Assembly: GCA_039566865.1 (NCBI GenBank) | Contig: CM076962.1 | Span: forward strand, 8,426,743-8,490,742 | Direction of reading: 5' to 3' | From: Aurelia coerulea | Lineage: Eukaryota; Cnidaria; Scyphozoa; Semaeostomeae; Ulmaridae | DNA length: 64,000 bases | In this document: piece by piece, positions 23,935 through 36,222 of the stretch | How positions within the stretch are numbered: position 1 is the stretch's first letter | How the letters are laid out: each line of letters begins with the position of its first letter | Position numbers and translations under genes: made by a program | Notes under the pieces: model-generated | Seen by the model: only the letters and a program-made list of their open reading frames with translations | Told to the model about the DNA's origin: nothing | Database searches by the model: none

Positions 23935-26189
23935 GAGGGGTACTTCGGGGGGGTCCCAATACCGCAATACCGCACGAAAAACACACCAAATACCGCAATA
24001 CCGCACTAAAAAATAGCAAAATACCGCAAACGCTAGAAAACTAAAAACAAAGCTATTAATACAGTACACCGGTCTGTAGCAGTTTGATTGCCACCTAAAT
24101 CCATCTTCCTCCATCAAAATTTGCAGTCTGATCTGTTAGATCGTAGTTAGATGTTTTACAGACAAAATAGTGATGTGAGAACGATGGTGAAAAATGTCAT
24201 CGATGTGCTTTTAGTAAAATTGCATTGACGGCAGAAATTATGAATATAGAACAGATCTTATATCACAGTCGTATCATTGATCTAAACTGTTTACCCTTTA
24301 GTGGTACTGTTAATATCCGGGTCAAAGGTGCAAATGTATTCGAAAGCAACATGGTTCGAAAGGAAACTTTTCAAAACAAAAAGTAATAATAATGATAATA
24401 ATAATAACTAATATTTTGACAGGTTGACTTGTTCAGCATAAAACTATCTGTTATCATTCCAGGACCTGTAATCCTACCTATTGACAATCGTTGTAGGCTA
24501 GTTAAAATAAAGGTAAAAAGTAGGATAAAATGAAAATAGTTTAATGTACAATGAAAGGATAAGAATTTATTAGAGTCAAATCCGTTTTTCTTGGACATCT
24601 ACAAAGGCTTCGATGGTTTTAGTTTCTATTTATATAGCAAGATGGATATTTTGTCGGTTGATAATGCGGGCTCCCTGGTAGGCAAACGATTTTTTTCCAG
24701 TTTCAGTGCGCATTTTCGGTAAAACAACACAAGAGTGTTAATGTTATGCTGAGATCTTTTGAAGTAACCATTCAGGTCTTTGTTGTCCCATGACGTTATC
24801 TTTGCTCTTGGATTGAAAATTCTGGCTGCTCTATTTTGTATACACTGTAGCTTGTTTACTGTTCCTTGGGGTAGGGAAAGCTGTAGTGGGTAGCAGTACA
24901 ACAGTAGTGGCCGTATCGTTTCATTGTTATGTATATCGATTCTGCTACATGACGGCTGACTTTTTCGCGAATACGAGATAAAAGCTTTACTCTGGCGGTT
25001 GCTTTTTTTGTACACATTTTAATAATGTTGATGTAGGTTCAGATGGTTATCCAAATCTGCACCAATGTACTTGTGTGATTTTGTCTCATGAATAGTTTGA
25101 TTGTAGATTTTGATGTCCACCTTTGGCTGTTTGGACAACTTTTGATGTGATCCATATAGCAAAATTCAGTTTTACCTTTTTCAAGTTAATGAACAAGTTA
25201 TTTTCTTTAAACCAGTCTGCAACTGTTTGCAGTGCATAAGTAAATGTTCTATTTCATTTGAGTTCTTTCGTGCACAATATTAAAACTATCGTCGGCATAT
25301 AATATAATGCCAGCATCAGTGAGCGGAATATGGAATGATGTCGTTGATTATCAGCCTAAAAAGAAGGGGCCCCAGGATGGATCCTTGTGGGACGCCACAT
25401 GTAACATTTCCTTTGCATGAGCTGGTGCTATCAAAAATTACTTGTTGTTTTCTATTAAAGACATAATCACCTATCCATTGTAATTCCACATCACCTGGTA
25501 ATTTTTCCCGCAAGGTTACATGACATGCTGTGTCGAAGGCTTGACGGAGGTCAATATAGACAGCACCACTACATAGCCCTTTATTAATTTTCTGTGTAAC
25601 CTTTTCTTTCTGACAGTAAGGTAACTGCAGGATGCGTAGATCTCCCTTGTCTAAACCCAAACTGATGTGGGCACAATAGGCCATTCGACTCAAGGTACTG
25701 GGACAGTTGATTATAAATGATCTTCTCCATAACTTTTGATAGAGGAGGAATTACCGTGATAGGCGTATAGTTGTCCAACATTGTCAGATTGCCTGATTTG
25801 AAAGCAGGGGAGATTTTCCCACATTTAAAGTTTTAATTCGTGCAAATATTTGATTCTTTTTCTTCAGATAAAAATGTTGCGTGCCCTCCTCCGCAAGTAC
25901 CTTTTTCAAGGTTGAGCAGGTAGAGCAGGGACACACAGAGAGAGATAGATAAGGGACTTCCCTCTCCTTCGTTGTTCTTTCCTCTATATCAATTCGTCTC
26001 CAAGATGCTTCGTTCCTCAACAGGAAAATGGTATTACAGGAAATTTGGATGTTAAATTTCGTACAATACCGCATACCGCGCTGTGAAAGTTCGATACCGC
26101 AATACCGCAAGTTTTTTTCCGTCATTACCGCAATACCGCACAAATTTTACCCCCGATACCGCAATACCGCAAACCCCGAAGTACCCCTC
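23935..26189. mobile_element. GAGGGGTACTTCGGGG-ended composite element carrying a LINE piece, copy 1
   Basis: Terminal inverted repeats GAGGGGTACTTCGGGG are followed inside each end by clusters of ATACCGCA-type repeats. TTTCTA flanks both ends (23929-23934, 26190-26195), a 6-bp candidate duplication. The interior is a minus-strand LINE fragment. A second, more disrupted copy at 38954-43085 has the same termini and the same LINE interior, so the LINE sequence was already part of the element before it spread. Confidence 0.85.
24370..25850 (-). pseudogene. LINE reverse transcriptase inside the composite element
   Basis: Minus-strand RT remnant in several frames. From the 5' side: LKKVLAEEGTQHFYLKKKNQI (linker), LDNYTPITVIPPLSKVMEKI, HQFGFRQGRSTHPAV, VYIDLRQAFDT, TCGVPQGSILGPLLF, LYADDSFNIVHERTQ (near 25290), and a C-terminal piece ending at 24626 with LQCIQNRAARIF. 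Frameshifts fall in the fingers and after YADD. It ends toward an (ATT)n-like tail at about 24380-24410. Inactive as a retrotransposon; its presence in both composite copies is the notable point. Confidence 0.85.
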
Positions 26190-26195
26190 TTTCTA

Positions 26196-26900
26196 TACAA
26201 GTCTCTCAAAGGTCCACAACAATCTTCATGTCTTAGTACCTGTGCCCTCATAAACAGGTCAAAACAAAGTTTTTGAAGCCTCCAATGTTTAGATTTTGTT
26301 CAAATACATTCTGAGTAATAATGACAGGCTTTACATGAACTGGTGTAATTTTCCATACTCAGCATTATGTATCTTAACGGTCTAAGCCGAGTCAAGACTT
26401 CGCTTCAGTTGCAGTAAACTAACAAAAGTTGTTCAGCCTCAGGTCACGAATCATGAAAAATGGACCGAATAAAAATGTGAAAATTAACCCCTTAAAGTCG
26501 GGACCTATAGGACTTTCTGAAAAAATAAGTTATTTCAGATCTCCAGTGATTAGATGCTAGTTTGCAAACCCAGCTAACAAGTAAACTTTTAGGAGAAATA
26601 CGCGTCTAAAAAGTGACGTTTTCTCAAAAATAAGCGTTTAGGCCTAAAAATTGCCTAGCTCATCCCTCCGACAAAACTCTCCTTTAAGACCAGCAAAAGG
26701 ATTATTTTCGGAAGATAACTGACATAAATAGGTACGCATAAATATCTAAATACATCTTTTAATATCAAACTAAGTTTTCCACTTACTTCATCCTCCATAT
26801 CTTCCTTCTTGCATCACATGCTCTCTCTTCCACGCAAACTTCCCGCCATTTTGTTTCACCAAATACAAACAAATAACAGTATAAATAATCGAGCTTTGAA
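26196..26900. other. Unassigned sequence
   Basis: No gene, RNA or repeat structure that I can support. Confidence 0.4.
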
Positions 26901-27305
26901 CAGAGTTTTATTTTGTACGACGTTTCGGGCTTAAACCCATTATCAAGTGAAGTAAGATTAGTGGAATGTAGGATAAAAGAAGAGTAAGTTCGAAAGATAG
27001 AAATCGAATTTGAGGGAATAGGTGTGACGTAAACGAAAGAATAATAGGATAGATATGCATAGCAACAAGAACAGGAGAGGAAGAGAAAGGGTTAGTTAGA
27101 ATAATGTCATTGTAAATAATTGAACTGCTTATTAAGTCCTGCAGGAAAGAGAGTTCCAAGTTTGAAAATTATGCGCTTCTCCAAAGTCTTTCTTTTGTTA
27201 CTGTCCGTGGGGGCAAAAAGGAGGCCAAGAATCATCATGTCATCAGTTGAATGGTTGGGCGAATTAAAGTGTCTTGAGATGTTGCTATTTTGTTTCACCG
27301 CCTGA
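26901..27305 (-). pseudogene. Penelope-like element 3' end: GIY-YIG endonuclease C-terminus and terminal hairpin
   Basis: Minus-strand coding from 27298 to 27107 gives the C-terminal part of a Penelope-type GIY-YIG endonuclease: SRHFNSPNHSTDDM, then RKTLEKRIIFKLGTLFPAGLN. The stop is at 27107. A pyrimidine-rich stretch follows, then CACTTGATAATGGG, a loop, and CCCGAAACGTCGT (26917-26950 on the plus strand). Penelope-like elements encode an RT plus this nuclease and carry conserved terminal structures, including hammerhead-related motifs. The RT and the front of the nuclease are absent, so this is a 5'-truncated copy. Confidence 0.85.
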
Positions 27306-28109
27306 ACACTTCAAAATTTTGCCGCGTTGCGTGATGGGATACCAGCGAAACCCCCCCCCCTGGTTCAAAAAGAAAATCGCGAGAACAACGGCTTTTCGTA
27401 ATAGTGCCGGTCAATAATAGTGCTTCAAACGGCCCTCCCCAAAGTCCAATGCTGGATCCGCCTCTGTGCACGATAGTGATAGAAGCTTCAACGCAACGCA
27501 GTCGAACCTCTCGTATAGAAATATCTCTGGATCCAGATTCTTTTACAGAGTAGTTAACAGGTCTATTGCCGGTTTATTAGTCTGAACAATTATATTTGGC
27601 ATTGGTGCACGTTCTAGACGTCTTAAACATTTGTTCTACCAAAATTTGATTATGTATTTATGTATTCAATCTGTTAACGTTAATTACAGGACTAAGCTAA
27701 CAGCTTTTTTTAGCCTGGTTTACGAAGGAGCTGTTTATAGGAGCTGTTATAATTTTACTTCAAAATAATCTGTTTTCTATTCCAAAGAACAAAATTTTTC
27801 CACCTCTCAATCACCAGTCAGAAATTGTTGAGGTCCCCCCCCCCCCACGTGACTAGTTGTTTTCGCGCCGTTTTATGAAGATGTCAATTGCACTTTCGTC
27901 TCGTCATAAAATTGTTTTGAAGACAAGAATAGCAAGAATTGGAAGTTGAGGCAATGAGAAGAAGGATTTTGTGATTAATTTATTGGATACTTGTTTGTTT
28001 GCATACACTAAACAAATGGAGTGTGGATTGATACGCATTTATGGGAACCTCGGTAAGTTTTGATTTGTATTCTTTGTAAAACAAACCACAAACTTTGTCT
28101 TCATTCCAC
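27306..28109. other. Unassigned sequence with C-runs
   Basis: No gene supported. It includes C-homopolymers at about 27350-27360 and 27835-27846. The patch TTTCGCTGGTATCCCA (minus strand, near 27325) resembles one at 20683-20698, suggesting a shared old repeat. Confidence 0.4.
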
Positions 28110-29985
28110 TGTGGAAAAAAATACAAAATGTCGCAAAAATCAAATTTGATCGAAACGGTTATTATGATATATGGTCTTAAAGAGGATATGTTGAGGATGA
28201 AAACAAAGCAAAAAGTAAACTTTTATGATTTTTGAGTCCGGAGATATTTGCTTCCAAAGTTGGATGAAATTGACATTGTTTACTTTTCATGTAATTTTTG
28301 GTCGATTTCTACAGAATGCTCATAACAACAACAAGTTCATTTCCTAATATCTTTGCCCAGGGTTATCCGATTTTAATTCTGTTTGTTTTAATTGATAGAA
28401 CAACATGTCCGCTTACAAGAGAGTCCCTTGTTGCTCCTTCCAGAACGCATTTTTTTGTTTTCTTGTTATTTTTCCTAAATGCGCTTATTTTCCTGAAATA
28501 GACACCAAAAATGCATAATTTGAGATTAAAAGTACAAAATAAAAAAATTAAGGACGAATATGTCTACCGAACCTAGATTTTGTTACAGCAGCACATTTCA
28601 GCAGATAGTCTGCCAAAGCAATCACTTAGGATCGTGCAGGGAAAAAAGTTATTTTATTTTGAAAGTGGCCACTACCACTTTTTTGCTATTTTGAGCCCCA
28701 ATTACTTTCATGTGCGCCTTAAACAAACGCAAATCCTGCAACTCATGCTTACAATATACCATTCTGAATGGTTTTATCCTTGTTAACAAGTGTTCTGGCA
28801 TTTCGAAAAGTAAATTAAATTCACTATCTCCTCCGCAGAGGCCTTTTATACTTTTTTGATGGAACTATCTTAAACATTGGGACTCATATCCGTATGCAAT
28901 TACCAAAAACATTGTAATAGTAATTTCTTTAATGTTTTTTCAACTCGCACAAATAAAATTGATCCATACAAAGTTGAAGATGTCATCAGCGACGGTTCCT
29001 CGAGACTGGTAGAGTTGGAACTGTGAAATGTTATCGTTTTGACTTGACTGCATCTATTTCATGGTAATTACTGAAGTGAAATGATCAGGATGCGCACAAA
29101 AACATCACACATAACATTGTCCATATAATATTGCCTTGTCTTGAAGCTGGTTGGCTACAAAACGTTCCTCGTGCACTTTTTCAAGGCTGAAATTGCATGT
29201 TCAGACCATGCTATCCCATGGCTCAAGACAGTTTAATTAGAGAGCCACAAAATGCCTCTGCGGAGGAGCCTTTTCATCCAATTTTACTATCACTTTTGTC
29301 AGAACACTTGTTGAAAAAGGATAAAACCATTCAGAATGATATATCTTAAGCATGAGTTACAGGATTTGCGTTTGTCTGAAGGTGCACATGAAAATAATGG
29401 TGGCTCAAAATAGCAAAAAAGTGATAGTGGCCATTTTCAAAATAGAATAACTTTTTTCCCTGCACGATCTTGAGTGATTGCTTTGGCAGACTATCTGTTG
29501 AAATGTGCTGCTGTGATAAAATCTAGGTTTGGTAGACATATTCGTCCTTATTCTTTTTTATTTTGTACTTTTAATCTCAAATAACGCATTTTTGGTGTCC
29601 ATTTCAGGAAAATAAGTGCATTTAGGAAAAACAACGAGAGAACAAAAAATTGGGACCCAGTTGGAGCAATGAGCAACTCTCTTTGCAAGGCAACAAGTAG
29701 TTCTATCAATTAAAAAAACAGAGCTAAAATCGGATAACCCTGGGCAGAGATATTAGTAAATGAATTTGTTGTTGTAATGACCATTCTGTAGAAATTGACC
29801 AAGAATTACATGAAAAGTAAACAATGTCAATTTCATCCAACTTTGCAAGTGAATATCTCCGGACTCAGAAGTCATAAAAGTCTACTGTTTGCTTTGTTTT
29901 GATCCTTAACGTATCCTCTTTAAGACCATATATCATTACAACGGTTTTGATTAAATTTGATTTTTCGCGATATTTTGTATTTTCT
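28110..29985. mobile_element. Large foldback (palindromic) element
   Basis: The segment 28110-28850 matches the reverse complement of 29262-29985 along its length, for example GGATAACCCTGGGCA, TCCGGACTC and CCTCTGCGGAGGA patches on opposite strands. The loop is about 410 bp. I cannot fix the ends or find a target-site duplication. No transposase frame. It could extrude a hairpin of about 700 bp. Confidence 0.82.
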
Positions 29986-31120
29986 TCCTTTATCTTTGCA
30001 TTCTGGATCACTGTGCATTCCTTGACCAAACTAGGCCAACGCGACCAAGGATTTTGGAAATCGATGACATGCTGTTCTTGAATGTGTCGATATTTGCTGT
30101 TTTCCAAGTATATATCCTATGTTTATATTGTAAAAACGCTTGCATCAACTTCAAACCGGCATAATTTCATAAATATTTGGAATATCAGTAAAGTTCGCGA
30201 GGAAAATTTGCTCCTGGGCTTGCTGAATACGTGCGAGAAAAATATTTTCAAAATTTTGTAACATATTTTACACCGGGCTTTTTTAGAGGAAAGGGGTAAA
30301 AACCGGCCAAAAGAGGGCGTTTCCCGTCATGTGACCACATATTCTCCAACGGCATTGGCTTTCAAGGTGTGAAAATTTTTAAGATGTGTCTGGCCGTCAG
30401 CCAATCAAAGAAATGGAGCCTTTGCTACCCTGCTCTCACTCCCAGGCTTTCTACATTTCAAGAATACTACCTTATTGCACCTCACAAAAAATGTGACAAA
30501 GCCGGATATTATGTGATGAGTCCTACTGCTGAACTGTCATGGTTGTGGCCACTCATTTCCACAAAGAATGCATTTTGCCAGCAATCAGCCAGTGTCCTAT
30601 TTGTTGCGAATTCTTGATGTGATAGATCGAAACAATGACGATGAAGGCAAACTCATCATTGAGATTGTGCCAATCTGATATGCCAGAGCAATGGTTGTAA
30701 CAATTGCCCATTTTAGTTTAGTTTAAATTTAGCTTCGATACTTTGTTTTAATGTAACGTTGTTTTTGCAAAGCGCTTGCCATATGATTCTATGACCCTTA
30801 ACATGAAATAGCAACACTCCCTTTCCTGGAAGTCTACACTTTTGATAGACGAAACAGTCACCCCTTTGACATGACTTTAACTCAATAGGACTAAAGATCT
30901 ATTTTTATTTTTCAATTTTAAAGTGGACTGACTTGTAAAATAGTTTTTCGGGCATTATTTGATTTCCAAGTAATTTTCCTGCAATTTCTTTGAACTGTAA
31001 TGGCAAGGGCATGGTCTCAAACCATGCGATCTTTCCGTTAGTTTCAACACCCTGTTACTCTTGATTTAGGCTGGATATCGGGAGAATACACGTTGGAAGT
31101 GTGCATCAGAATTCATATTT
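29986..31120. other. Unassigned sequence
   Basis: Short frames only, none with recognisable domains. Confidence 0.4.
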
Positions 31121-31128
31121 AGGAAATT

Positions 31129-31300
31129 CATCGGCGTAGGGGGAGATAAAATTTGGGGGGCTGCCCGATAAAAAATCCATTGTTTAAGAAAATTTTGCCC
31201 AACTTAACTCGGATTTCTGCCTGATTATGGCTGATTTTTGCGAAATTTTCGACGGTTGGGGGGCTGAAGCCCCCTAGCCCCCCTGTCTCCTACGCCTATG
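31129..31300. mobile_element. hAT-like MITE, 172 bp, 8-bp TSD
   Basis: TIRs CATCGGCGTAGG and CCTACGCCTATG lie between perfect 8-bp duplications AGGAAATT (31121-31128, 31301-31308). GGGGGGCT/AGCCCCCC is a further inverted match inside. 8-bp duplications are typical of hAT elements. Non-coding. Confidence 0.85.
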
Positions 31301-31489
31301 AGGAAATTCGTTGTCATTGTTTGAAAATGTTCGAAAAGGGCAAATCCTTGGAACGACAACAAAGATGGGTTTTAGCCCTTTTTCAGAGGTTTGTTTGTTT
31401 ACACTGAGCCACCATCTTTGAAAATAGCGTGATCTGATTGGTCTATCCCCAAATCAAAACAACCTCCTTGGTCTATTGAAAACGAAATG

Positions 31490-34400
31490 TTGCCCTGTTG
31501 CCGAGAGACGCGAAAAAACGCGAAAAAATTGAAAGCAATCTACTCGGAGTACCAGCTTGAACAACTGATTAAGGTTACTGTATCCCTTCAGTGACGACTC
31601 ACGGTGTTTTCTCTCTTGATTATCACGCCTGCGACATAACACGTATAAACTATACATCATTCGATTCGTCATTAAATAGGGAGTATTTACGAGCCAAAAA
31701 GAATACAAATATCCGAAAATTGGGCGTTATACATCCGAAAACGTGAAAATCGGACCTTCCCCCCTTCTAGAACCTCCCTATCCCCCCAGATATGTTTCAT
31801 TTAAATCTCAATGAGATTTTTGCGTTCTCAACACGTTAATCTAGCAAAGTGTGTCTCAAATTTCTTTTGCATGCCTTAGCTTCAGAATAATTAATAAAAC
31901 GATTTTGCCCCTCGCTCCCTGGCCTCGTTTTGAGATTCAAATATTAAATTTGGACCATGCAATTTTTCTCAAAAGTGAGACACGCTTTGGTACCCCATGC
32001 CTTTTCTCTCTGCCTGCCAAATTTCAGCCAATTATATCAAGCCGTTGGGTACAGGGCCCTGCAGGGAGCTGTATGAATACCCATTCGTTGCTGAAAAATT
32101 GGTTTTGAGAAAAGCGCTGAAACAGTTTCTTAGCGTACAAATCCACTGTTGAAAATGATTAACATCAATCTGGCCTCAAGAGTAAACAGAGTAATCCTGT
32201 ATGTATTTAGTGCAGAGTTTACAATGACATAATTGGTATTATAACCGCAAAATCCATTCAACAGGAAATCAAAGGCACTTGAAACCTTTAACCTTTAGTT
32301 CTCAAATAATCCTCGTCATGTAAACAGCATTTTCCTAGCAGAAAATACCTTGCTTTAAATTGCTTTAATTCGCTGAAAAATAAAGTAAAATTCCTTGAAA
32401 TTATTAGAAATTGTAGGTAGATGTGTGTGCTATCCAATGATCTAAAAATCCAAAAATTGATCGGAAAAAACCGTTTATCGTCCGCAAGGGATACAGTAAC
32501 CTTAAAGGCTATACTCCAGTAGCTGTAACAACAAATGAGCGCAACGAACAAAATATCAGTAAAACGCTAATAGACCATTTCTCAACAACGAGCTCCAAAT
32601 ATATATTGAAGGCAGAAGTTCTAGAGTTGGGGATGGTTGACCACCATCTGGTGTACGGAATCAGGAAAGTGAATGCCTGGCAAGTCAAAAATAAGAAACC
32701 AAAAGTTTGGGAGACTCGAAGTCTGAGCAATTATGACAGGGCATCGTTTTGCAACGACTTGCAGCAGTTAGATTGGGAAACCATCCTAAGCTCTTATGCT
32801 GATAATCCGGATAATATGGCTACCACTTTTCAGGAGGTCTTTGAGTCTGTTTTAGATATCCATGCACCCCTGAAAAAGAGGAGAGTACGTAACACTTCTA
32901 CACCTTGGATAACCCCAGACATTAGGAAACTAATAAAAGAGAGGGATGCAGCTAAGAAAGCGACGAAAACATCTCCTGAAAAGTGGAACACATATAAGCA
33001 TCTTCGTCATAAAGTAACACAAAAAATTCGAGATGCAGTACAATCGCATTATCTTGGGTTAATTGAAGAAAACAAGGAAGATCCAAAAAGAATTTGGCAG
33101 GTTATTGATAAGGTACTAGACAAAGCAGCTCCTTCAACAGAAATTTCCAGCTTAGATGTTGAGGGAAAAACAATTACTAAAGAAAAGGATATAGCTGAAG
33201 CACTTAATAATCATTTTACCACCATAGGACCGAAACTTGCTAGCAAGTTAGAGTCTAGGCCGGATGATGATTCTGTCAAGCATATCAACGTTCAACAGAA
33301 CAAAATGACATTTGTATGACATTGATGAAGCATATATGTGCTGAACGCCATAAAGCAACTGAAAAATGGCAAAGCACCAGGCCCAGACAAGATCTCCACT
33401 ATGCTAATTAAAGATGCAGCAGACTTCATTTGGAAGCCTCTAACCATGGTTTTCAATTCGTCAGTGAAGTATGGTGTCTTCCCAGATATCTGGAAATTAG
33501 CAAGAGTCACACCAATTTTTAAAGCAGGTTCAAAAAGGGATGAAAACAAGGATAGAAATTATAGGCCGATCTCGGTCATCTCAGTTTTTTCTAGGATGTT
33601 GGAAAAAATAGTTCACAATCAGCTCATTGATTATCTCATAACTAACAAAGTATTGACACCAAATCAATCTGCTTTTCGAAAACTGTATTCCACTGTAACA
33701 TCCCTGATAAACGGTACTGATTGTTGGTATGACAATATGGATAAAAAAAAGCTCAACTTGGCCATATTTCTTGATTTAAAAAAGGCGTTTGATACCGTAG
33801 ATCATACAATACTGATTAAAAACTTAGGTGCACTCGGTATCAGGGGAAGTTCAGGAGAATGGTTCACATCCTTCTTAAGTGGTAGAAAACAATTCTGCTC
33901 AGTTAATAGACAACAGTTGGGGACTAGATTGGTAACATGTGGTGTACCTCAAGGATCCTGCTTGGGACCACTCCTATTTATAGTCTACCTAAATGACTTT
34001 GAAAAATGCTTAGAATTCTCTAGGGCTAGTATGTATGCAGATGACACACATGTTACATTAACATCTAGTAACGTCGATGATCTAATTACAAATGCCCACA
34101 AAGAATTAAGAAACATCTCGGAATGGATGCGGATAAACAAGTTAAGTGGAAACCCGAAAAAACTGAATACATGATCATTGGCCATCCACGGAGGACAAAT
34201 TAGGTTGAAATCTCAGAACCACTGAATCTTAACAATTCAGAAATTAAGTGTGTGGTGAAGACTAAATCACTGGGGGTTATTGTGGATGAAGGGCTAAACT
34301 GGGATGAACAATTCAACAAAGTGAGAGGGAAGTATAGTGGCGGTCTTAAGTCACTAAAAAAATTGAAAAATCTTATTTCCCAATCCCAGCTGGACCATGT

Positions 34401-34870
34401 GTACCGTGCACTTGTCGAAAGCCATCTGCGATACGCCAATGTTATTTGGGGGAGTCTTCCTAAATCAAAACTGAATACCCTCCAACGTCTGCAGGACAGA
34501 GCCCGTTCGATTATTGATAAGGCCAGACTAAAAGACAATTGGTCTCATAATTGGTTGACAGTTGAACAACTAATAAACTTTGATCGATCAGTTATGACAT
34601 ACAAAATAATCAACAGGCAATGTCCCGAAAGCCTTTGGGGTAAATATCATCATAGGACCCAGCATTCCAACTACAGAACAAGGAATTGCACGGACCTACA
34701 AATCCCAAGAAATAATCTTGAATATGTCAAGAAAGGCTTTCACTATTCGGCTCTGAAAGCTTGGAACGATATACCCATCAATATCAGAGAGCTCCCTACA
34801 CTTAGTAGATTCAAAAAAAAATTGAGAAGCTATTATATGAGCTGAAAAAACCTAAAACACGACGCCCTTG
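31490..34870 (+). pseudogene. LINE (endonuclease end plus reverse transcriptase) split by a TTAA element
   Basis: Plus-strand non-LTR element. The left piece, up to 31572, encodes KKLKAIYSEYQLEQLIK of the endonuclease domain. After the 929-bp insertion it resumes in frame with GYTPVAVTTNE and LEIGMVDHH-like LELGMVDHHLVYGIRKVN. The linker (to 33319) is followed, after a shift, by the RT at 33338-34174: NGKAPGPDKIS, NYRPISVISVFSRMLEKI, FLDLKKAFDTVDHTI, TCGVPQGSCLGPLLF, MYADDTHVTLTS (YADD codons 34034-34045). A second break near 34150-34205 precedes the C-terminal piece 34252-34845 (KTKSLGVIVDEGLNWDEQ, RYANVIWGSLPKSKLN, HYSALKAWNDIPI), stopping at 34843-34845. Several frameshifts; inactive. Confidence 0.92.
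31573..32501. mobile_element. TTAA-targeting element family 2, 929 bp, copy 2
   Basis: Same ends as 22849-23773, with intact TTAA on both sides (31569-31572, 32502-32505). It sits inside LINE endonuclease coding. Deleting it and one TTAA restores a continuous frame (QLIK then GYTP), which proves exact boundaries. Confidence 0.93.
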
Positions 34871-36213
34871 AAGAGCAGCTGCTATTAATTAGATTATTGT
34901 ACATAATTTTGCTTTAACTGTACATAGATTATATTAATGTAATTAGGGTATTTATTTTCTTATTTAAAGATCCATAACTGACCAGCACCCTTTGCGGCCC
35001 TCGAATCTTCTTCCTCACAGCTTCCATTAATTTCTGTATACAGAAAATAGCAACGTTCGTAATCCGTTTTAATCTTCAACCAAAATAGCGTAAATGGACA
35101 AAAAAATACATCAATGGTTTCTTTAGTCTAAACAATTCATTTAGGGATTTATTTTTGTTCTAAATAATCAGGGCTACGCAAATTAGACGAAATAATCTTA
35201 GGCCACAATAGGAAAGAGGAAACCCGAGGAAAGCAGAGGAAATTTTGCTTATTTGCAGACAAACAGGCATTGGAAACTGAATTAGCTTCACCATCAAGCA
35301 TTGAACTCAACAAAGGATTGCATTCGAAAAGCCAACCATCAAATTACAAGCAAATAAAGAAGGAACTGTACCTCATCATTTTTGGTCGGGCAGTCGACAA
35401 GCACAGGAAGACGCGAGCCGTTGGGCCAAAATTTACAGACTTAACCTGGTCTGTTGGTCTCCTTCCTCGAAAGAACCATGAAATAACAGATCCATAGTTA
35501 TTTTCCCGATATCCACTTGGAGCTGTGTCGAGATCTAGAGGCAATTCTTCGTCAATTCTGCCATGCGATTTCTATGCGATTTCGTGCTTTCCTACAGTCT
35601 TGAAGACCCTGCGTGTAAGAATCTTCTAACGTCCTAAACCTCAAGTATGATAGTTTCCTATTTTCACTGGGTATGCCACTCCTCCTTCCAATCCGGAAAA
35701 GATATGGGGTGCGAAGAAGATTTCGCTTTTGGAAGGAGAGAGAGACATGTCACGGGGCAGATCAGTCATCTCAATGCCGGTCCGCTATAACTTGAAAAAC
35801 AACAGAAAACTAGAAACTGTTCGTAAGGGAGCGGACCGGACCGAATAGACAATGGGGAGGATGACTAAAACTCGGGACTAGTTTACCGCATGGGAAGAAA
35901 ATAAACTATGAGCAATTTTCAAAAAGAGAGAGATGAGTGATCTGGCCCGTGCTTGCGAGCCGAAACTGGGGAGGAGGGAGGGATCAATTCATGTCAAACA
36001 GCTCGTTGCTTAGAAGGTTGAAAACTGGGCGTGCTCGGGTTTATATACCTTGTCTCATCGGAATATAAAACGCCTGATAATTCCCAAAGGGGTTCCGGAA
36101 TCCTCCCTTCCTTGGAAATTCGGTGTGATCTCCCCAGTGAGAATAGTTTCCTATTGATTTTAGTTTAGTTCAGCATCGACTCCAAGCATGTAGCAGTCAC
36201 TGTGTTTACGCCC
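34871..36213. other. LINE 3' tail, then unassigned sequence
   Basis: 34871-34980 is the AT-rich LINE 3' UTR. The rest has no gene I can support. A frame at 35242-35497 preceded by TTTGCTTATTTGCAG could be an exon but shows no domain. Confidence 0.35.
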
Positions 36214-36222
36214 TCTCGCCCA

